From positions 1 through 64,000 of the forward strand of contig NZ_SLXG01000012.1 of the NCBI RefSeq assembly GCF_004345725.1: a stretch of DNA of 64,000 nucleotides, read 5' to 3'. Each line of letters starts with the position of its first letter. Position 1 is the stretch's first letter. Positions 25,518-34,614 of this stretch are shown here, in pieces. The stretch is from Crenobacter luteus (GTDB lineage: Bacteria; Pseudomonadota; Gammaproteobacteria; Burkholderiales; Chromobacteriaceae). The position numbers were made by a program, and so were the translations under genes. The notes beneath the pieces are model-generated. The model searched no databases, was not told where the DNA came from, and saw nothing but the letters and a program-made list of their open reading frames with translations.

Positions 25518-26249
25518 ATGATTTTCCTCGGCGTCAACATCGACCATGTCGCCACGCTGCGCCAGGCGCGCGGCACCCGCTATCCGAGCCCGATCGAGGC
25601 CGCGCTGGTGGCCGAGAGCGCCGGCGCCGACCTGATCACCCTGCATCTGCGCGAAGACCGCCGCCACATCCAGGACGAGGACGTGCGCGTGATGAAGAAG
25701 CTGCTCAAGACCCGCATGAACCTCGAGATGGCGCTGACGCAGGAGATGGTCGAGAACGCGCTCGCGGTCGGCCCCGAGGACGTCTGCCTGGTGCCGGAAA
25801 AGCGCGAGGAGCTGACCACCGAGGGCGGCCTCGACGTGATCCGCTATTTCGACGCGGTCAAGGACACCACCAAGGTGCTCGCCGACGCCGGCATCCGCGT
25901 GTCGATCTTCATCGACGCCGACAAGGCGCAGATCGAGGCGGCGCGCGACGCCGGCGCCGGCGTGATCGAGCTGCACACCGGCCGCTACGCCGACGCCCAG
26001 CACGCCGCGGAGCGCGACGCCGAACTGATCCGCATCCGCGAAGCGGCGGTGTACGCGAGCCAACTCGGCTTCGTCGTCAACGCCGGCCACGGCCTGTCCT
26101 ACCACAACGTCAAGCCGGTCGCGGCGATCCCCGAGATCGCCGAGCTGAACATCGGCCACGCGCTGGTCAGCCACGCGCTGTTCGTCGGCTTCCCGGCCGC
26201 GGTGCGCGAGATGAAGGCGCTGATGGTCGAAGGCCGGCAGGGCCTGTAA
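25518..26249 (+). CDS. pdxJ: Pyridoxine 5'-phosphate synthase
   Basis: 243-aa TIM-barrel enzyme that condenses 1-deoxyxylulose 5-phosphate with aminoacetone phosphate to make pyridoxine 5'-phosphate. The N-terminus [17 protein letters not shown], with the active-site His and Arg, and [11 protein letters not shown] are intact, as are [16 protein letters not shown] (catalytic Glu, about 70) and ELHTGRYAD. The ribosome site is AAGGAG. pdxJ followed directly by acpS is a conserved pair. Confidence 0.97.
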   Translation: MIFLGVNIDHVATLRQARGTRYPSPIEAALVAESAGADLITLHLREDRRHIQDEDVRVMKKLLKTRMNLEMALTQEMVENALAVGPEDVCLVPEKREELTTEGGLDVIRYFDAVKDTTKVLADAGIRVSIFIDADKAQIEAARDAGAGVIELHTGRYADAQHAAERDAELIRIREAAVYASQLGFVVNAGHGLSYHNVKPVAAIPEIAELNIGHALVSHALFVGFPAAVREMKALMVEGRQGL

Positions 26250-26253
26250 GACC

Positions 26254-26643
26254 ATGATCGTCGGCATCGGCACCGATCTGGCGCGCGTCGAGCGCTTCGC
26301 CGCGCTGATAGCGAGGCACGGCCGCGACGGCGCGGCGCGGCGCATCCTGTCGGCGTTCGAGGCGGCCGACTACGCCGCCGCGCCCGACGCGGCGCGTTTC
26401 CTCGCCAAGCGCTTCGCCGCCAAGGAGGCGCTCTCCAAGGCGCTGGGCACCGGCGTGCGCGCGCCGGTCGTGATGTCCGCGATGACCGTCGCGCACGACA
26501 CGCTCGGCAAGCCGCTGTTCGAGCTTTCGCCGCCGTTGGCCGAGTTCGCCGCCGCGCGCGGCATCGCGCGCCTTCACCTGTCGATCAGCGACGAGCGCGA
26601 GCACGCGGTCGCCTTCGTCGTCGCCGAGTCGGCCGACGCCTGA
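26254..26643 (+). CDS. acpS: Holo-[acyl-carrier-protein] synthase
   Basis: 129-aa phosphopantetheinyl transferase that activates ACP. It has [15 protein letters not shown] with the Mg-binding Asp (about residue 8) and [14 protein letters not shown] (about 52-65) with the catalytic Glu/Lys. The length is standard for AcpS. It begins 4 nt after the pdxJ stop. A DUS-like copy at 26535 encodes Leu-Ala-Glu. Confidence 0.96.
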   Translation: MIVGIGTDLARVERFAALIARHGRDGAARRILSAFEAADYAAAPDAARFLAKRFAAKEALSKALGTGVRAPVVMSAMTVAHDTLGKPLFELSPPLAEFAAARGIARLHLSISDEREHAVAFVVAESADA

Positions 26644-26688
26644 GTTCGCGGCCGGCCCGCCGCCGGCCTTTCTACCGAAGGACATTTC

Positions 26689-27774
26689 ATGACGACTCCC
26701 CTGCAATTGCCGCGCGGCCCGGTGATGGTCGACGTCGAAGGCTTCGCGCTCACCGACGCGGAGCGCGCGCGCTTCGCGCATCCACTGGTCGGCGGCGTGA
26801 TCCTGTTCCGCCGCAACTTCGAGAGCGTCGAACAGCTCAAGGCGCTGACTGCCGAGATCCGCGCGCTGCGCGAGCCGGCGCTCCTGATCGCGGTCGACCA
26901 CGAGGGCGGTCGCGTGCAGCGCTTCATCGACGGCTTCACCCGGCTGCCGGCGATGCGCGCGCTCGGCGACGCGTGGGAGGCCGATCCGGCCGAGGCGACA
27001 AGCTTGGCCGAGGCGGTCGGGGAGGTGCTGGCCGCCGAATTGCGCGCCTGCGGCGTCGATCTTTCGTTCACGCCGGTGCTCGACCTCGACTGGGGCCGCT
27101 GCGCGGTGATCGGCAACCGCAGCTTCCACGCCGACCCGGCGGTGGTCGCCGAACTGGCCGCCGCGCTGATCCGCGGTTTGAACAAGGGCGGCATGGCCGC
27201 CTGCGGCAAGCACTTCCCCGGCCACGGCTGGGTCGAGGGCGACAGCCACCAGGTGATTCCGGTCGACGAACGCGAACTGGCCGACATCCGCGCCGCCGAC
27301 CTGCTGCCGTTCGCGAAGTTGGCCGAGGCCGGCCTCGCGGCGGTGATGCCGGCGCACGTGATCTATCCGAAGGTCGACGCGCGCCCGGCGGGGTTCTCGA
27401 AGGTGTGGCTCGAGACCGTGCTGCGCGGCGAACTGAACTACGACGGCGTGATCTTCTCCGACGACCTCGGCATGGAGGGGGCGGCCGAGGCGGGCGGTTT
27501 CGTCGCGCGCGCCGACGCGGCGCTGGCGGCCGGCTGCGACATGGTGCTGGTGTGCAACCAGCCGGCGCGCGCCGACGAGGTGCTGGCGGGCCTGACGCCG
27601 CCGGCGCAGCCGAGGTTGGCCGAGCGGCTGGCGCGCATGGCCGGGCAGGGCGAGATCGCCGACTGGCGCGAGCGCGTCGCGTCGGACGACTTTGCCGCGC
27701 TGCGCGCAAAGGTCGCGCGGCTGAGCACGCCGCCGGCGGCGCTCGAGGGGCCGGCGGTCGGCGAGGCCTGCTGA
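26689..27774 (+). CDS. nagZ: Beta-N-acetylhexosaminidase NagZ
   Basis: 361-aa cytosolic glycoside hydrolase family 3 enzyme of cell-wall recycling, releasing GlcNAc from anhydromuropeptides. It has VDHEGGRVQRF (about residue 67), the His-Asp loop GKHFPGHGWVEGDSH (about 171-185) typical of NagZ, and the nucleophile Asp in FSDDLGMEGA (about 260). Start ATG 26689 follows AAGGACA. The C-terminal end carries two DUS-like copies (27318, 27615). Confidence 0.96.
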   Translation: MTTPLQLPRGPVMVDVEGFALTDAERARFAHPLVGGVILFRRNFESVEQLKALTAEIRALREPALLIAVDHEGGRVQRFIDGFTRLPAMRALGDAWEADPAEATSLAEAVGEVLAAELRACGVDLSFTPVLDLDWGRCAVIGNRSFHADPAVVAELAAALIRGLNKGGMAACGKHFPGHGWVEGDSHQVIPVDERELADIRAADLLPFAKLAEAGLAAVMPAHVIYPKVDARPAGFSKVWLETVLRGELNYDGVIFSDDLGMEGAAEAGGFVARADAALAAGCDMVLVCNQPARADEVLAGLTPPAQPRLAERLARMAGQGEIADWRERVASDDFAALRAKVARLSTPPAALEGPAVGEAC

Positions 27775-27818
27775 GGCCCGACGTCGACCCGCTCCCCCCG
27801 GGGGCTTGCGCATGAAAA

Positions 27819-27857
27819 AACGCCCCGGCGTCCTTTAAAGCGGACGGCCGGGGCGTT
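27819..27857. terminator. Bidirectional terminator between nagZ and gph
   Basis: AACGCCCCGGC (27819-27829) pairs with 27847-27857, extended by GTCC/GGAC, around a TTTAAAGC loop. Upstream AAAAAA (27814-27820) gives a T-run on the minus strand, so it terminates the gph transcript best. Confidence 0.8.
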
Positions 27858-27872
27858 GCGTTTGGGCGCGCA

Positions 27873-28520
27873 TCACAGGTGCGCGAGCAGCTCGAGCGGG
27901 TGGTCGATCGCGCCGTCGGCGCCCCAGTCGCCGGGACGGTCGGACTCGGCGATATAGCCCCAGTTGGCGATCAGCGTCTTCATGCCGACCTTGCGGCCGG
28001 CCTCGATGTCGCGCTCGGCGTCGCCCAGGTACAGGCAGTGCTCGGGCGGGATGTCGAGCACTTCGCAGGCGTACAGCATCGGTCGCGGGTCGGGCTTCGG
28101 GGCGCCGGCGGTGTCGCCGCTGACCACCACGGCCGGCGCGTGCGGGAAGGGCAGCAAGGGCAGCAGCCGGTGGGTGAAGCGCTCGGGCTTGTTGGTGACG
28201 ATGCCCCACGGGATGCCGCGCTCGGCCAAGCTTGCGATCAGCTCGGGCACGCCGTCGAACAGGATGGGGTTGTGCTCGAAGTGCGCGTCGTAGAGGTCGA
28301 GGTAGCGCGCGCGCAAGGCCGGGAAGTCGGGATGGTCGCCGTCGATGCCGAAGCCGAGCCGGATCAGGCCGCGCGCGCCGTGCGAGGCGATCGGGCGGGT
28401 CGCCGATTCCGGCTGGGCGGGCAGGCCGTGCTCGGCCAGGAGCGCGTTGAGCGCGTTGCCGAGGTCGAGCGCGGTGTCGGCCAGCGTGCCGTCGAGGTCG
28501 AAGAGGGCGGCGCGGATCAT
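27873..28520 (-). CDS. gph: Phosphoglycolate phosphatase (HAD superfamily)
   Basis: 215-aa HAD hydrolase that removes 2-phosphoglycolate arising from DNA repair. Motif I FDLDGTLAD (residues about 7-15), motif II VTNKPE (about 115), the Lys of motif III in APKPDPRPMLYA (about 148) and motif IV GDAERDIEAG (about 173) are present. Its ATG overlaps the ilvA stop (28517-28520), so it is translated with ilvA. The link to isoleucine synthesis is not obvious and may be only positional. Confidence 0.9.
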   Translation of the reverse strand: MIRAALFDLDGTLADTALDLGNALNALLAEHGLPAQPESATRPIASHGARGLIRLGFGIDGDHPDFPALRARYLDLYDAHFEHNPILFDGVPELIASLAERGIPWGIVTNKPERFTHRLLPLLPFPHAPAVVVSGDTAGAPKPDPRPMLYACEVLDIPPEHCLYLGDAERDIEAGRKVGMKTLIANWGYIAESDRPGDWGADGAIDHPLELLAHL

Positions 28521-30052
28521 GCTTTCACCCCGTTGCCGCGGCCGAGAAACAGCGTGTAGGCCGGGTTGTGCGTTTCCTCGCTGTACGGGTAGCCGAGCGC
28601 GTCGAGGAAGACCTGGAACGCCCGGTCGTCCGACTCGGGCACCTGGATGCCGACCAGTACGCGGCCGTAGTCGGCGCCGTGGTTGCGGTAGTGGAACAGG
28701 CTGATGTTCCAGTCGGTGCGCATCGCGTCGAGGAAGCGCAACAGCGCGCCCGGGCGCTCCGGGAATTCGAAGTGGAACACGCGCTCGTGCTTGAGTTCCG
28801 GCGCGTGGCCGCCGACCAGGTGGCGGATGTGCAGCTTCGCGAGTTCGTTGTCGGTCAGGTCGACGCCGGACAGGCCGTTGGCCTCGAGGTCGGCGATGAT
28901 GGTCGCCACGTCGTCGCGGCGCGCGATCTGCACGCCGACGAACACGTGCGCGGTTTTCGGATCGGCGTAGCGGTAGTTGAATTCGGTGATGCTGCGGTTG
29001 CCGATCACGCCGCAGAACTTCTTGAAGCTGCCCGGCGCCTCCGGGATCGTGACGGCGATGATGGCCTCGCGGCGCTCGCCGAGCTCGGAACGCTCGGAGA
29101 CGTGGCGCAGGCGGTCGAAGTTCATGTTGGCGCCGCAGGCGACGGCGACGAAGGTCTTGCCGTGGCAGCCTTCGCGCTCGATGTAGGCCTTGGCGCCGGC
29201 CACCGCCAGCGCGCCGGCCGGTTCGGTGATCGAGCGGGTGTCCTCGAAGATGTCCTTGATCGCCGCGCAGGTGGCGTCGGTGTCGACCAGGATGATCTCG
29301 TCGAGCAGCTCGCGGCACAGGCGGAAGGTTTCCTCGCCGACCAGCTTGACCGCGACGCCGTCGGCGAACAGGCCGACGTCTTTCAGCTCGACGCGGTGGC
29401 CGGCCTCGATCGAGCGCTTCATCGCGTCCGAGTCGGCCGCCTGCACGCCGATGACCTTGATTTTGGGCTTCAGGCGCTTGATGTAGGCGGCCACGCCGGC
29501 GGCCAGGCCGCCGCCGCCGATGGCGACGAACACCGCGTCGATGTGGTCCGGGTGCTGGCGCAGGATCTCCATCGCGATCGTGCCCTGGCCGGCGATCACG
29601 TCCGGGTCGTCGAACGGCGGGATGTAGGTGCGGCCGGTTTCCTCGACCAGCTTGACCGCGTGCTGGTAGGCGTCGGAGTACGAATCGCCGAACAGCACCA
29701 CCTTGCCGCCGCGGCCGGCGACGGCGTCGATCTTGATCTGCGGCGTGGTCACCGGCATCACGATCACGGCCTCGCAGCCGAGCTTTTGCGCCGACAGCGC
29801 GACGCCCTGCGCGTGGTTGCCGGCGCTGGCGGTGATCACGCCCTTTTTCAGCTGTTCGGGCGTCAGGCGCGACATCTTGTTGTACGCGCCGCGGATTTTG
29901 AACGAGAACACCGGCTGCAGGTCTTCACGCTTGAGCAAGATGCGGTTGTCGAAGCGGCGCGAGAGGTTGGGGGCAATCTCGAGCGGGGTCTCCACCGCGA
30001 CATCGTAAACCCGGGAAGTGAGGATGCGTTCCAGATAGTCTTGCGTAGGCAT
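28517..30052 (-). CDS. ilvA: Threonine ammonia-lyase, biosynthetic
   Basis: 511-aa PLP enzyme producing 2-oxobutanoate for isoleucine. I set the start at ATG 30052 (MPTQDYLERILTSRVYDVAV); the frame runs far upstream, opposite the carboxypeptidase gene, without homology. The PLP Lys is in FSFKIRGAYNKM (about residue 57), the phosphate-binding loop is TASAGNHAQGVALS (about 84), and the glycine loop is IGGGGLAAG. Two ACT-like regulatory domains at about 335-415 and 425-510 indicate the long, feedback-inhibited form. Confidence 0.97.
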   Translation of the reverse strand: MPTQDYLERILTSRVYDVAVETPLEIAPNLSRRFDNRILLKREDLQPVFSFKIRGAYNKMSRLTPEQLKKGVITASAGNHAQGVALSAQKLGCEAVIVMPVTTPQIKIDAVAGRGGKVVLFGDSYSDAYQHAVKLVEETGRTYIPPFDDPDVIAGQGTIAMEILRQHPDHIDAVFVAIGGGGLAAGVAAYIKRLKPKIKVIGVQAADSDAMKRSIEAGHRVELKDVGLFADGVAVKLVGEETFRLCRELLDEIILVDTDATCAAIKDIFEDTRSITEPAGALAVAGAKAYIEREGCHGKTFVAVACGANMNFDRLRHVSERSELGERREAIIAVTIPEAPGSFKKFCGVIGNRSITEFNYRYADPKTAHVFVGVQIARRDDVATIIADLEANGLSGVDLTDNELAKLHIRHLVGGHAPELKHERVFHFEFPERPGALLRFLDAMRTDWNISLFHYRNHGADYGRVLVGIQVPESDDRAFQVFLDALGYPYSEETHNPAYTLFLGRGNGVKA

Positions 30053-30194
30053 GGGCGAACCGTTGTTTCGGGGAAAGGCAGGAAGTGAAGCTTTCAGGGT
30101 AACAGGAACTTGCCGGCATAGGAACGGACTAGACCCGTGCCCGTCGTGCGCATCGCTTAACAAAAGGCGGCGGGCGACGCCGGGGTACGGGGTG

Positions 30195-30200
30195 TATACT
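30195..30200 (+). promoter_or_regulatory. Candidate -10 box of the D,D-carboxypeptidase gene
   Basis: TATACT, 54 nt before the ATG, in an otherwise GC-rich gap. No good -35 hexamer is seen at normal spacing, so confidence is low. Confidence 0.3.
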
Positions 30201-30253
30201 TGTCGGCTTTCGCCCCGGACCGCAATCCGAACCTCACCGCTTGTTGGAACACC

Positions 30254-31399
30254 ATGAAACATCGCTTGAAGCAGCTCATCCTGGCCGCGTCGCTGGCCAT
30301 GCCCGCCCTCAGCCTCGCCAACGCCGCCTTCGTGCCGCCGGTGCCCGAGATCGCCGGCACCGCCTACTATCTGCTTGACGCGCAGAGCGGCCAGCCGATC
30401 GCCGTCCGCGACGCGGATACCCGGATCGAACCGGCGTCGCTGACCAAGCTGATGACCGCCTATCTGACTTTCAAGGCGCTGAAGGAAAAACGCCTGACGC
30501 TCGAGCAGACGCTGACCGTGTCGCAAAAGGGCTGGAAGACCGAGGGTTCGCGCATGTTCCTCGATCCGAAGGTGCCGGCTCGCGTCGACGACCTGATCAA
30601 GGGCATGATCGTGCAGTCGGGCAACGACGCCTGCGTGACCCTGGCCGAGGCGATCGCCGGCAGCGAGGAAGTGTTCGCCCAACTGATGACGCGCGAGGCC
30701 CAGCGTCTGGGCATGACGCACACCCGCTTCATGAACGCGACCGGCCTGCCGGACGCCAACCACTACACGACGGTCCGCGACCTGTCGACGCTGGCTTCGG
30801 CCATCGTGCGCGACTTTCCCGAGTTCTACCCGATTTACTCGATGAAGTCGTTCACGTATAACGGCATTACCCAGCCCAACCGCAACCTGCTCCTGTACCG
30901 CGATCCCTTCGTCGACGGCATGAAGACCGGCTACACCGAGTCGGCCGGCTACAACCTGATCGCCTCCAGCCACCGCGACGGCCGCCGCGTCGTGTCGGTG
31001 GTGGTCGGCACCGCCAGCCCCGAGGCGCGCGCGGTGGAAAGCTCCAAGCTGCTCAACTACGGCTTGCAGTTCTTCGAGACGCCCAAACTTTACGCCGCAG
31101 CGAAACCGGTATCCGAGCTGCCGGTGTATAAAGGCGACGCCGGCAAGCTGCCGATCGGTTTCCAGCGCGACGTGTTCGCCACCGTCGCCCGCGGCCAGGC
31201 CGCCCGCCTCAAGGCCGAGTTGACCACCCAGCAGCCGGTGATCGCGCCGATCAAGGCCGGGCAGCGCGTCGGCACGCTGAAGGTCAGCCTCGACGGCAAG
31301 CCGGTGCTCGAGCGCCCGGTGGTGGCGCTCAAGGACGTCGGCGAAGGCGGTTTCTTCAGCCGCCTGTGGGACAGCCTGAAGCTGTTGCTGGGCATGTAA
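30254..31399 (+). CDS. dacC: D-alanyl-D-alanine carboxypeptidase (PBP5/6 type)
   Basis: 381-aa periplasmic penicillin-binding protein trimming peptidoglycan pentapeptides. The ATG at 30254 starts a proper signal peptide (MKHRLKQLILAASLAMPALS); the frame is open further upstream without one. Active-site motifs are SLTK (about residue 62), SGN (about 121) and KTG in MKTGYTESAGYN (about 224). The C-terminal PBP5_C beta domain (about 285-360) and a final amphipathic helix (FFSRLWDSLKLLLGM) provide membrane anchoring. The symbol could equally be dacA; the paralog cannot be decided from sequence alone. Confidence 0.94.
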   Translation: MKHRLKQLILAASLAMPALSLANAAFVPPVPEIAGTAYYLLDAQSGQPIAVRDADTRIEPASLTKLMTAYLTFKALKEKRLTLEQTLTVSQKGWKTEGSRMFLDPKVPARVDDLIKGMIVQSGNDACVTLAEAIAGSEEVFAQLMTREAQRLGMTHTRFMNATGLPDANHYTTVRDLSTLASAIVRDFPEFYPIYSMKSFTYNGITQPNRNLLLYRDPFVDGMKTGYTESAGYNLIASSHRDGRRVVSVVVGTASPEARAVESSKLLNYGLQFFETPKLYAAAKPVSELPVYKGDAGKLPIGFQRDVFATVARGQAARLKAELTTQQPVIAPIKAGQRVGTLKVSLDGKPVLERPVVALKDVGEGGFFSRLWDSLKLLLGM

Positions 31400-31409
31400 T
31401 GACGCGACG

Positions 31410-31448
31410 GGGTGCGGCCGGCCCGGCTTTGACGGGCCGGCCGCACCC
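31410..31448. terminator. Strong GC hairpin between dac and ybeD
   Basis: A 16-bp perfect stem (31410-31425 with 31433-31448, GGGTGCGGCCGGCCCG and complement) with loop GCTTTGA. It has no T-run, so it may be a weak or processing hairpin rather than a full terminator; ybeD follows 16 nt later. Confidence 0.5.
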
Positions 31449-31463
31449 GGCGCAAGGAGCACG

Positions 31464-31745
31464 ATGATGACGACCGCACAGACTGAACAGACCGACGTTT
31501 TCGAATTCCCCTGCCGCTTTCCGCTCAAGATCATGGGCGAGCGGCACGAGCACTTCGCTGCGACCATCCTGACCGTGGTGCAGGGCCACGCGCCGGCGAC
31601 CACCGAGGTCGACGTCGACGTGCGCGAGAGCTCGAGCGGGCGTTTCCTGTCGCTGACGGTGACCGTCACCGCCGAAAGCCGCGAGCAGCTCGACAACCTC
31701 TACCGCGCGCTGACCAGCCACCCGATGGTCAAGGTGGTGCTGTAA
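31464..31745 (+). CDS. YbeD/DUF493 family regulatory protein
   Basis: 93-aa cytosolic ACT-like fold protein (UPF0250). It has [19 protein letters not shown] near the N-terminus and [20 protein letters not shown] with a C-terminal VKVVL. The ribosome site AAGGAG precedes ATG 31464; a second ATG follows immediately. It lies directly before lipB with 2 nt between, the standard ybeD-lipB-lipA arrangement, and may modulate lipoate metabolism. Confidence 0.93.
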   Translation: MMTTAQTEQTDVFEFPCRFPLKIMGERHEHFAATILTVVQGHAPATTEVDVDVRESSSGRFLSLTVTVTAESREQLDNLYRALTSHPMVKVVL

Positions 31746-31747
31746 GC

Positions 31748-32377
31748 GTGGAGCGCCTCGTCAAATACCTCGGCCGCGTCGACTACGAGCCGACCTGGCG
31801 CGCGATGCAGGCCTTCACCGACGCGCGCACCCGCGACACGCAGGACGAGATCTGGCTGCTCGAGCATCCGCCGGTCTACACGCTCGGCCTCGCCGGCAAG
31901 GAAGAGCACCTGCTGTGCGCGACCGACATCCCGGTGGTCAAGATCGACCGCGGCGGCCAGGTCACCTACCACGGCCCGGGCCAGCTGGTCGCCTATCTCT
32001 TGATCGACTTCAAGCGCATGGGCATCGGCGTGCGCGAGCTGGTGACGCGCATCGAGAACGCGGTGATCGACCTGATGGCCGAGTTCGGCGTCTCGGCCAA
32101 CGGCGACCGCGACGCGCCGGGCGTCTACGTCGACGGCGCCAAGATCGCGGCGCTCGGCCTCAGAATCAAGAACGGGGCGGTGTACCACGGCCTCAGCCTG
32201 AACGTCGACATGGATCTGACGCCGTTCAACTGGATCAACCCCTGCGGCTACGCCAACCTGAAGGTGACGCAGATGAAGGATGTCGGGGCGCCCGTCACGG
32301 TAGAGGAGGCCGCCAGAAGGTTGCTGCCCCACCTGGAACGCCACCTGACCGTGATGAAAAGCAAGGAGACAGCATGA
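31748..32377 (+). CDS. lipB: Octanoyltransferase LipB
   Basis: 209-aa enzyme moving octanoyl from ACP to lipoyl domains. It starts at GTG 31748. Signature [18 protein letters not shown] (about residues 71-88), Lys in [14 protein letters not shown] (about 137) and Cys in [16 protein letters not shown] (about 164) are intact. A DUS-like copy (32092) is read as Ser-Ala-Asn. The stop overlaps the lipA start by 4 nt. Confidence 0.96.
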   Translation: MERLVKYLGRVDYEPTWRAMQAFTDARTRDTQDEIWLLEHPPVYTLGLAGKEEHLLCATDIPVVKIDRGGQVTYHGPGQLVAYLLIDFKRMGIGVRELVTRIENAVIDLMAEFGVSANGDRDAPGVYVDGAKIAALGLRIKNGAVYHGLSLNVDMDLTPFNWINPCGYANLKVTQMKDVGAPVTVEEAARRLLPHLERHLTVMKSKETA

Positions 32378-33321
32378 AACTCGACAACGCGGCCGGCGTG
32401 AAGCACAAGGGCGAGGCCAAAACCGCGCGGATCCCGATCAAGATCGTGCCGCTGGAAGAAAAGCTGAAGAAGCCGGAGTGGATCCGCGCCAAGATCCCGA
32501 GCGGCCAGCGCTTCTTCGAGATCAAGAACATCCTGCGCGAGCAGAAGCTGCACACCGTGTGCGAGGAAGCCAGCTGTCCGAACATCGGCGAGTGCTTCAG
32601 CAAGGGCACCGCGACCTTCATGATCATGGGCGACATCTGCACCCGTCGCTGCCCGTTCTGCGACGTCGGCCACGGCCGTCCGAACCCGCTCGATCCGGAC
32701 GAACCCAAGCATCTGGCCGAAACGGTCGCCGCGCTCAAGCTTAAGTACGTGGTGATCACCTCGGTCGACCGCGACGATCTGCGCGACGGCGGCGCCCAGC
32801 ACTTCGCCGACTGCATCGCCGAGATCCGTAAGACCTCGCCGCAGACGCAGATCGAGGTGCTGGTGCCGGACTTCCGCGGCCGCCTCGAGATCGCGCTCGA
32901 CATCCTGTCGGCCACGCCGCCGGACGTGATGAACCACAACCTCGAGACCGCGCCGCGCCTCTACAAGCAGGCCCGCCCCGGTTCGGACTACCTGCACTCG
33001 CTGCAGCTGTTGAAGGAATTCAAGGCGCGCAACCCCGCCGTCGCGACCAAGTCCGGCATCATGGTCGGCCTCGGCGAAACCGACGACGAGGTCTACGAGG
33101 TGATGGCCGACATGCGCGCCCACGACATCGACATGATCACCATCGGCCAGTATCTGCAGCCGTCCGGCGGTCACCTGCCGGTGCTGCGCTACGTGCATCC
33201 GGACCTGTTCAAGGCCTACGAGAACCGCGCCTACGAGATGGGCTTCCGTCACGCCGCCGTCGGCGCGATGGTGCGTTCGAGCTACCACGCCGACGAACAA
33301 GCGCACGAGGCGGGCGTGTAA
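32374..33321 (+). CDS. lipA: Lipoyl synthase LipA
   Basis: 315-aa radical SAM enzyme inserting two sulfurs into octanoyl groups. The auxiliary cluster motif [12 protein letters not shown] lies at about residues 64-75, the radical SAM motif CTRRCPFC at about 90-97, and the C-terminal RSSYHADEQ supplies the conserved Arg-Ser-Ser-Tyr ligand. ATG 32374 ([13 protein letters not shown]) follows AAGGAG. A good terminator lies 30 nt after the stop. Confidence 0.98.
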   Translation: MKLDNAAGVKHKGEAKTARIPIKIVPLEEKLKKPEWIRAKIPSGQRFFEIKNILREQKLHTVCEEASCPNIGECFSKGTATFMIMGDICTRRCPFCDVGHGRPNPLDPDEPKHLAETVAALKLKYVVITSVDRDDLRDGGAQHFADCIAEIRKTSPQTQIEVLVPDFRGRLEIALDILSATPPDVMNHNLETAPRLYKQARPGSDYLHSLQLLKEFKARNPAVATKSGIMVGLGETDDEVYEVMADMRAHDIDMITIGQYLQPSGGHLPVLRYVHPDLFKAYENRAYEMGFRHAAVGAMVRSSYHADEQAHEAGV

Positions 33322-33350
33322 GCGTCAGCTATCCGAATGCGTGAACGATA

Positions 33351-33377
33351 AAGCCGGGCTCGATGCCCGGCTTTTTT
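33351..33377 (+). terminator. Intrinsic terminator of the ybeD-lipB-lipA operon
   Basis: AAGCCGGGC, loop TCGAT, GCCCGGC and TTTTTT: a textbook Rho-independent terminator 30 nt after lipA. Confidence 0.92.
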
Positions 33378-33426
33378 GTCGACGCTGGTCGCGCCTTCGC
33401 CGGCTCGGGCAGGCGCGCGCAGCGGT

Positions 33427-34215
33427 CTAGCCCAGCTGCACGAAGGCCTTGCGCGGGCTCGCCGGCGGCCGCGACACCTCGGCCTGCAGGCACCGGTCGA
33501 GGATCAGCCGCATGTAGTCGTAGCTCTTGCAGATCGCGTCGCGCAGCGCGGCGACGGTGGATGGGTCGGCGTGCGTCCCGATCAGGGTGCAGACGATCTC
33601 GAGTGCCTCCCATGGAGGCGCGTCGTCGTGTGCGTGCAGCGTGAGCCAGCGCGTCGCACGGCGGCGCGCGCCGGGCGCGAACGAAGCTTCGTAGGCACCG
33701 CTAGAGCAGACCAGCGCTGCCCAGTCGCCCGTCGCGTCCTCGATCGCGTAGTTAGTCGCCGCCATCGCCAGCCACAGCGGGTCGTGCGCGCAGATGTGCC
33801 AGCACCAGTGCGACAGCGCGTGCATCTCGCTCGGCACCCGTTGGGCGTGCAGCTCGGCGCGGCCGATACCGCAGGCCTCGGCCCACGCGATCCAGTGCTC
33901 GGCGTGACTCTGCGCGACGCGGATGTTGTGGATCAGGAAGCGCCGCGCCATGTCCTCGCCGCGCTGGCGGCCGTAGCGCACCTTGAGCAGGTTCTGCGCC
34001 ATGTATTGCGGGAACTGCTCGACGACCGGCCACGCCCCGACCAGGAACAGCTGCATCGCCATCGGCCCCAGTTCGGCGTCGCGCATGCGCAGGTAGAGTT
34101 CGTGCCCGGTCACGCGGCGCTTGGCCGCGTGGCAGTCGAGCAATAACTGCTGGGCCCAGTCGGGGTAGCTGGCGGCTTCCGTCAGGGGGCCGGTTCTGAC
34201 AAAGGGGGGGCTCAC
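33427..34215 (-). CDS. TenA/PqqC-like heme-oxygenase-fold protein
   Basis: 262-aa all-helical protein of the TenA/PqqC/HDO superfamily. It starts at GTG 34215 with AAGGAG 8 nt upstream. Recognisable elements are FLVGAWPVVEQFPQYMAQNL (about residues 58-77), SHAEHWIAWAEACG (about 102), SHWCWHICAHDP (about 136) and LAMAATNYAIEDATGDWAAL (about 149). The Glu/His/Asp residues there resemble the diiron ligands of HDO oxidases, but alignment is needed. The neighbours are not thiamine or PQQ genes, so TenA or PqqC function is not supported. A very small ORF (34344-34421) with a ribosome site lies upstream. Confidence 0.7.
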   Translation of the reverse strand: MSPPFVRTGPLTEAASYPDWAQQLLLDCHAAKRRVTGHELYLRMRDAELGPMAMQLFLVGAWPVVEQFPQYMAQNLLKVRYGRQRGEDMARRFLIHNIRVAQSHAEHWIAWAEACGIGRAELHAQRVPSEMHALSHWCWHICAHDPLWLAMAATNYAIEDATGDWAALVCSSGAYEASFAPGARRRATRWLTLHAHDDAPPWEALEIVCTLIGTHADPSTVAALRDAICKSYDYMRLILDRCLQAEVSRPPASPRKAFVQLG

Positions 34216-34343
34216 AGGCTCGCTCCTTTGCTCGGCGGTCTTTGCTTGCCGAGCGCAAATATGTCGAGAGGCGCCGGCGTGACGGCAGGGCGGCGGCCGC
34301 GCGCAGCTCCCGGCGATCCCGAAGCTGCGCGGCCCTGGCGCGA

Positions 34344-34421
34344 TCAGCGGCAGGCGACCGCGATGAACGACGAGACGGCGCCGGGCGGGCGGCGCATGCC
34401 GTCGCTGCGATTCGCTTGCAT
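34344..34421 (-). CDS. Possible 25-aa peptide upstream of the TenA/PqqC-like gene
   Basis: ATG 34421 has AAGGGGG at good spacing and opens a 25-codon frame (MQANRSDGMRRPPGAVSSF then IAVACR). It ends with Cys-Arg and has no acidic stretch like PqqA. It could be a leader peptide, a RiPP-type precursor for the neighbouring HDO-fold protein, or chance. The intervening 128 nt contain a long imperfect GC hairpin (34294-34335). Confidence 0.3.
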   Translation of the reverse strand: MQANRSDGMRRPPGAVSSFIAVACR

Positions 34422-34567
34422 GCCATACCCCCTTCTGGTGCGAGTCAGCAAAACGGCGTGCTCGGGGGCGTGCCCGCGGATCGGCGCGGCTGCAGCGTGG
34501 TTCTCTAAGGATTTATAGTTCGCATTTGGCATGTAAAAACCATTTTTCATATCGATGGACATGAAAA
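34422..34567. other. Intergenic region with an AT-rich promoter-like island
   Basis: Between the TenA-like gene and the iron operon. The island 34505-34560 is strikingly AT-rich. On the minus strand TTTACA (34533-34538) and TATAAA (34513-34518) can be read, with a short 14-nt spacing (16 to the overlapping TAAATC), giving a possible promoter for the TenA-like gene with a leader of about 300 nt. No other gene is seen. Confidence 0.35.
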
Positions 34568-34595
34568 AGGTTGGCCGAGCAAGCTCGGCCAACCG
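34568..34595 (-). terminator. Terminator of the iron operon made of an inverted DUS-like pair
   Basis: GGTTGGCCGAGC (34569-34580), AA, then its complement (34583-34594). On the minus strand it is followed by TTTTT, giving an intrinsic terminator for the operon that ends at 34615. Confidence 0.88.
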
Positions 34596-34614
34596 GGTTC
34601 GGGCGATGCGGGGG

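Noticed and set aside
34344-34592. 82-codon minus-strand ORF including the 25-aa peptide frame
   Set aside because: Its upstream starts lie inside the terminator and AT-rich promoter-like island without a ribosome site; only the short internal start at 34421 has one.
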